NCBI GenBank assembly: GCA_003531665.1
Contig: DQFC01000004.1
Coordinates: 3,125-8,775, forward strand
Length of the DNA: 5,651 nucleotides
Direction: 5' to 3'
Source of the DNA: Candidatus Collierbacteria bacterium
GTDB taxonomy: Bacteria > Patescibacteriota > Microgenomatia > UBA1400 > MFAQ01
In this document: piece after piece, positions 4,979 through 5,651 of the stretch
Numbering within the stretch: the stretch's first letter is position 1
How the letters are laid out: each line of letters starts with the position of its first letter
Notes under the pieces: generated by a model
What the model was told of the DNA's origin: nothing
The model's database searches: none
Seen by the model: only the letters and a program-made list of their open reading frames with translations
Position numbers and translations under genes: made by a program

Positions 4979-5651
4979 TTATATACCCAAATCTATCTCT
5001 TTGCTGGCCAATATCCTAGCGGCGGCACTAAGGAAATAGTTATCCTCTATTATATTTAAATAGTTCATAAACTCAGAAATAGGGACGATTTTTAACTCAA
5101 ATCCGACAGGCTTGTGAGTAAGACGAAAATCCTCTTTGGTGACTAGATTGGGTAGATGGGAAATATCGACAATGGCGGCAAAAAGATCAGAAGTATTGTT
5201 GGTCATTCCATAATCGGGATGTGCGGATCCAAGATTGAACACCTTCTTGAATTCTAAACGATCCATTCCTAAGTGAAAACGGATTTCATGTTCGATCTTC
5301 TTGGGCAGGTTTTGAACCTTGTTGTCGAAGATGTGTAAATAAAGCCCTCCAATGGAATCGTAGGCCTCACTAGCGGTGGAAAATTTGTGCGTTTTGCTCA
5401 CAATGAAATGGGAGATCCTACCCTCTGTCTCCAAGAAAATGATGCCTCTAGCGCCGGGATGAGAACCCGTTTTCCAGGAAGCATATTCAAAATGGAAGAT
5501 CTGATTGGTAATGTTTGACCTAACTTCGAAGACCGGGAGAATGAGGTAATTGCCATAGCCCAATTTGATCATCTTGAGAACGTCAAGCTCACCGATTTCA
5601 TCGGGTCTGGAGGCTAGATCTTCCAGAAAGCCTTGATAGTCTTCCGGTAAG
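4979..5651 (-). CDS. Nudix-like protein with degenerate catalytic box (5' end beyond the window)
   Basis: Residue numbers count from an ATG at 5572, but that ATG has no ribosome binding site and the frame stays open for 26 more codons to the window edge (...GFLEDLASRPDEIGELDVLK), so the true start probably lies outside. The pattern follows Nudix hydrolases of the ADP-ribose pyrophosphatase type: strands at about 39-60, a GG turn at 75-76, a helix KIEHEIRFHLGM (92-103) at the Nudix-box position, LGSAHPDYGMTNNTSDLFAAIVD (114-136, split as LGSAHPDYGM and TNNTSDLFAAIVD) resembling the LG-x-x-PSPG-x-T-E region, and a C-terminal strand and helix (157-190). The REUXEE core is mostly lost: only Glu96 fits, with Phe99 and His100 where two glutamates belong. 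It may be inactive, a binding domain, or use other ligands. No terminator follows before the next promoter. Confidence 0.7.
   Translation of the reverse strand, partial: LPEDYQGFLEDLASRPDEIGELDVLKMIKLGYGNYLILPVFEVRSNITNQIFHFEYASWKTGSHPGARGIIFLETEGRISHFIVSKTHKFSTASEAYDSIGGLYLHIFDNKVQNLPKKIEHEIRFHLGMDRLEFKKVFNLGSAHPDYGMTNNTSDLFAAIVDISHLPNLVTKEDFRLTHKPVGFELKIVPISEFMNYLNIIEDNYFLSAAARILASKEIDLGI

Noticed and set aside
4979..5572. The ATG at 5572 as the real start of the Nudix-like gene
   Set aside because: There is no Shine-Dalgarno sequence before it, and the frame stays open with protein-like sequence for 26 codons up to the window edge.
1..5651. Possible alternative genetic code with UGA as glycine, as in some CPR lineages
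   Set aside because: All genes run at full length without in-frame UGA. All six visible stops are TAA or TAG, but that number is too small to mean anything by itself.

Overview
The window most likely comes from an uncultivated bacterium of the Candidatus Patescibacteria (CPR) type. The main support is the histidine kinase: its H-box and the dimerisation helix after it closely follow the pattern common in CPR kinases (SLASHQLRTPLSAAKW, then a DGDAGKLT segment and LLNVSRIESGK). Short GC-rich hairpins between compact genes also fit. This assignment is from memory of family patterns, not from a search. No reading frame needs UGA recoding, so the standard bacterial code fits.

Layout. (1) Bases 1-63 hold the last 20 codons of an upstream + strand gene. 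Five bases later comes a complete 705-residue membrane histidine kinase (69-2186, +) with CHASE sensor, PAS, HisKA and HATPase domains. (2) Bases 2187-2275 are a convergent intergenic region with two hairpins. One is a textbook intrinsic terminator for the - strand; the other can act on either strand. (3) Bases 2276-4722 (-) look like a three-gene operon. It starts with an HD-domain metal-dependent phosphohydrolase-like protein, followed by two small proteins of 157 and 183 residues that I do not recognise. A strong sigma70-type promoter (4904-4932) and a leader of about 175 nt that can fold extensively precede it. The two unknown genes lie between inverted copies of the same 23-bp hairpin sequence. 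(4) Bases 4979-5651 (-) hold a Nudix-like protein whose frame stays open to the window edge. Its catalytic Nudix box is largely eroded.

How the parts may work together. The kinase and the upstream gene form a separate + strand unit that senses an extracytoplasmic signal. The - strand operon couples a predicted HD phosphohydrolase with two cytosolic proteins, and its leader and two competing translation starts suggest post-transcriptional control. The operon is clearly richer in G+C than the kinase gene. Hand counts of 60-base rows give 33% at 901-960 and 1801-1860, but 58% at 3961-4020 and 62% at 4321-4380. The operon may therefore have a different history from its left neighbour. No CRISPR array, insertion sequence, tRNA or rRNA was found.
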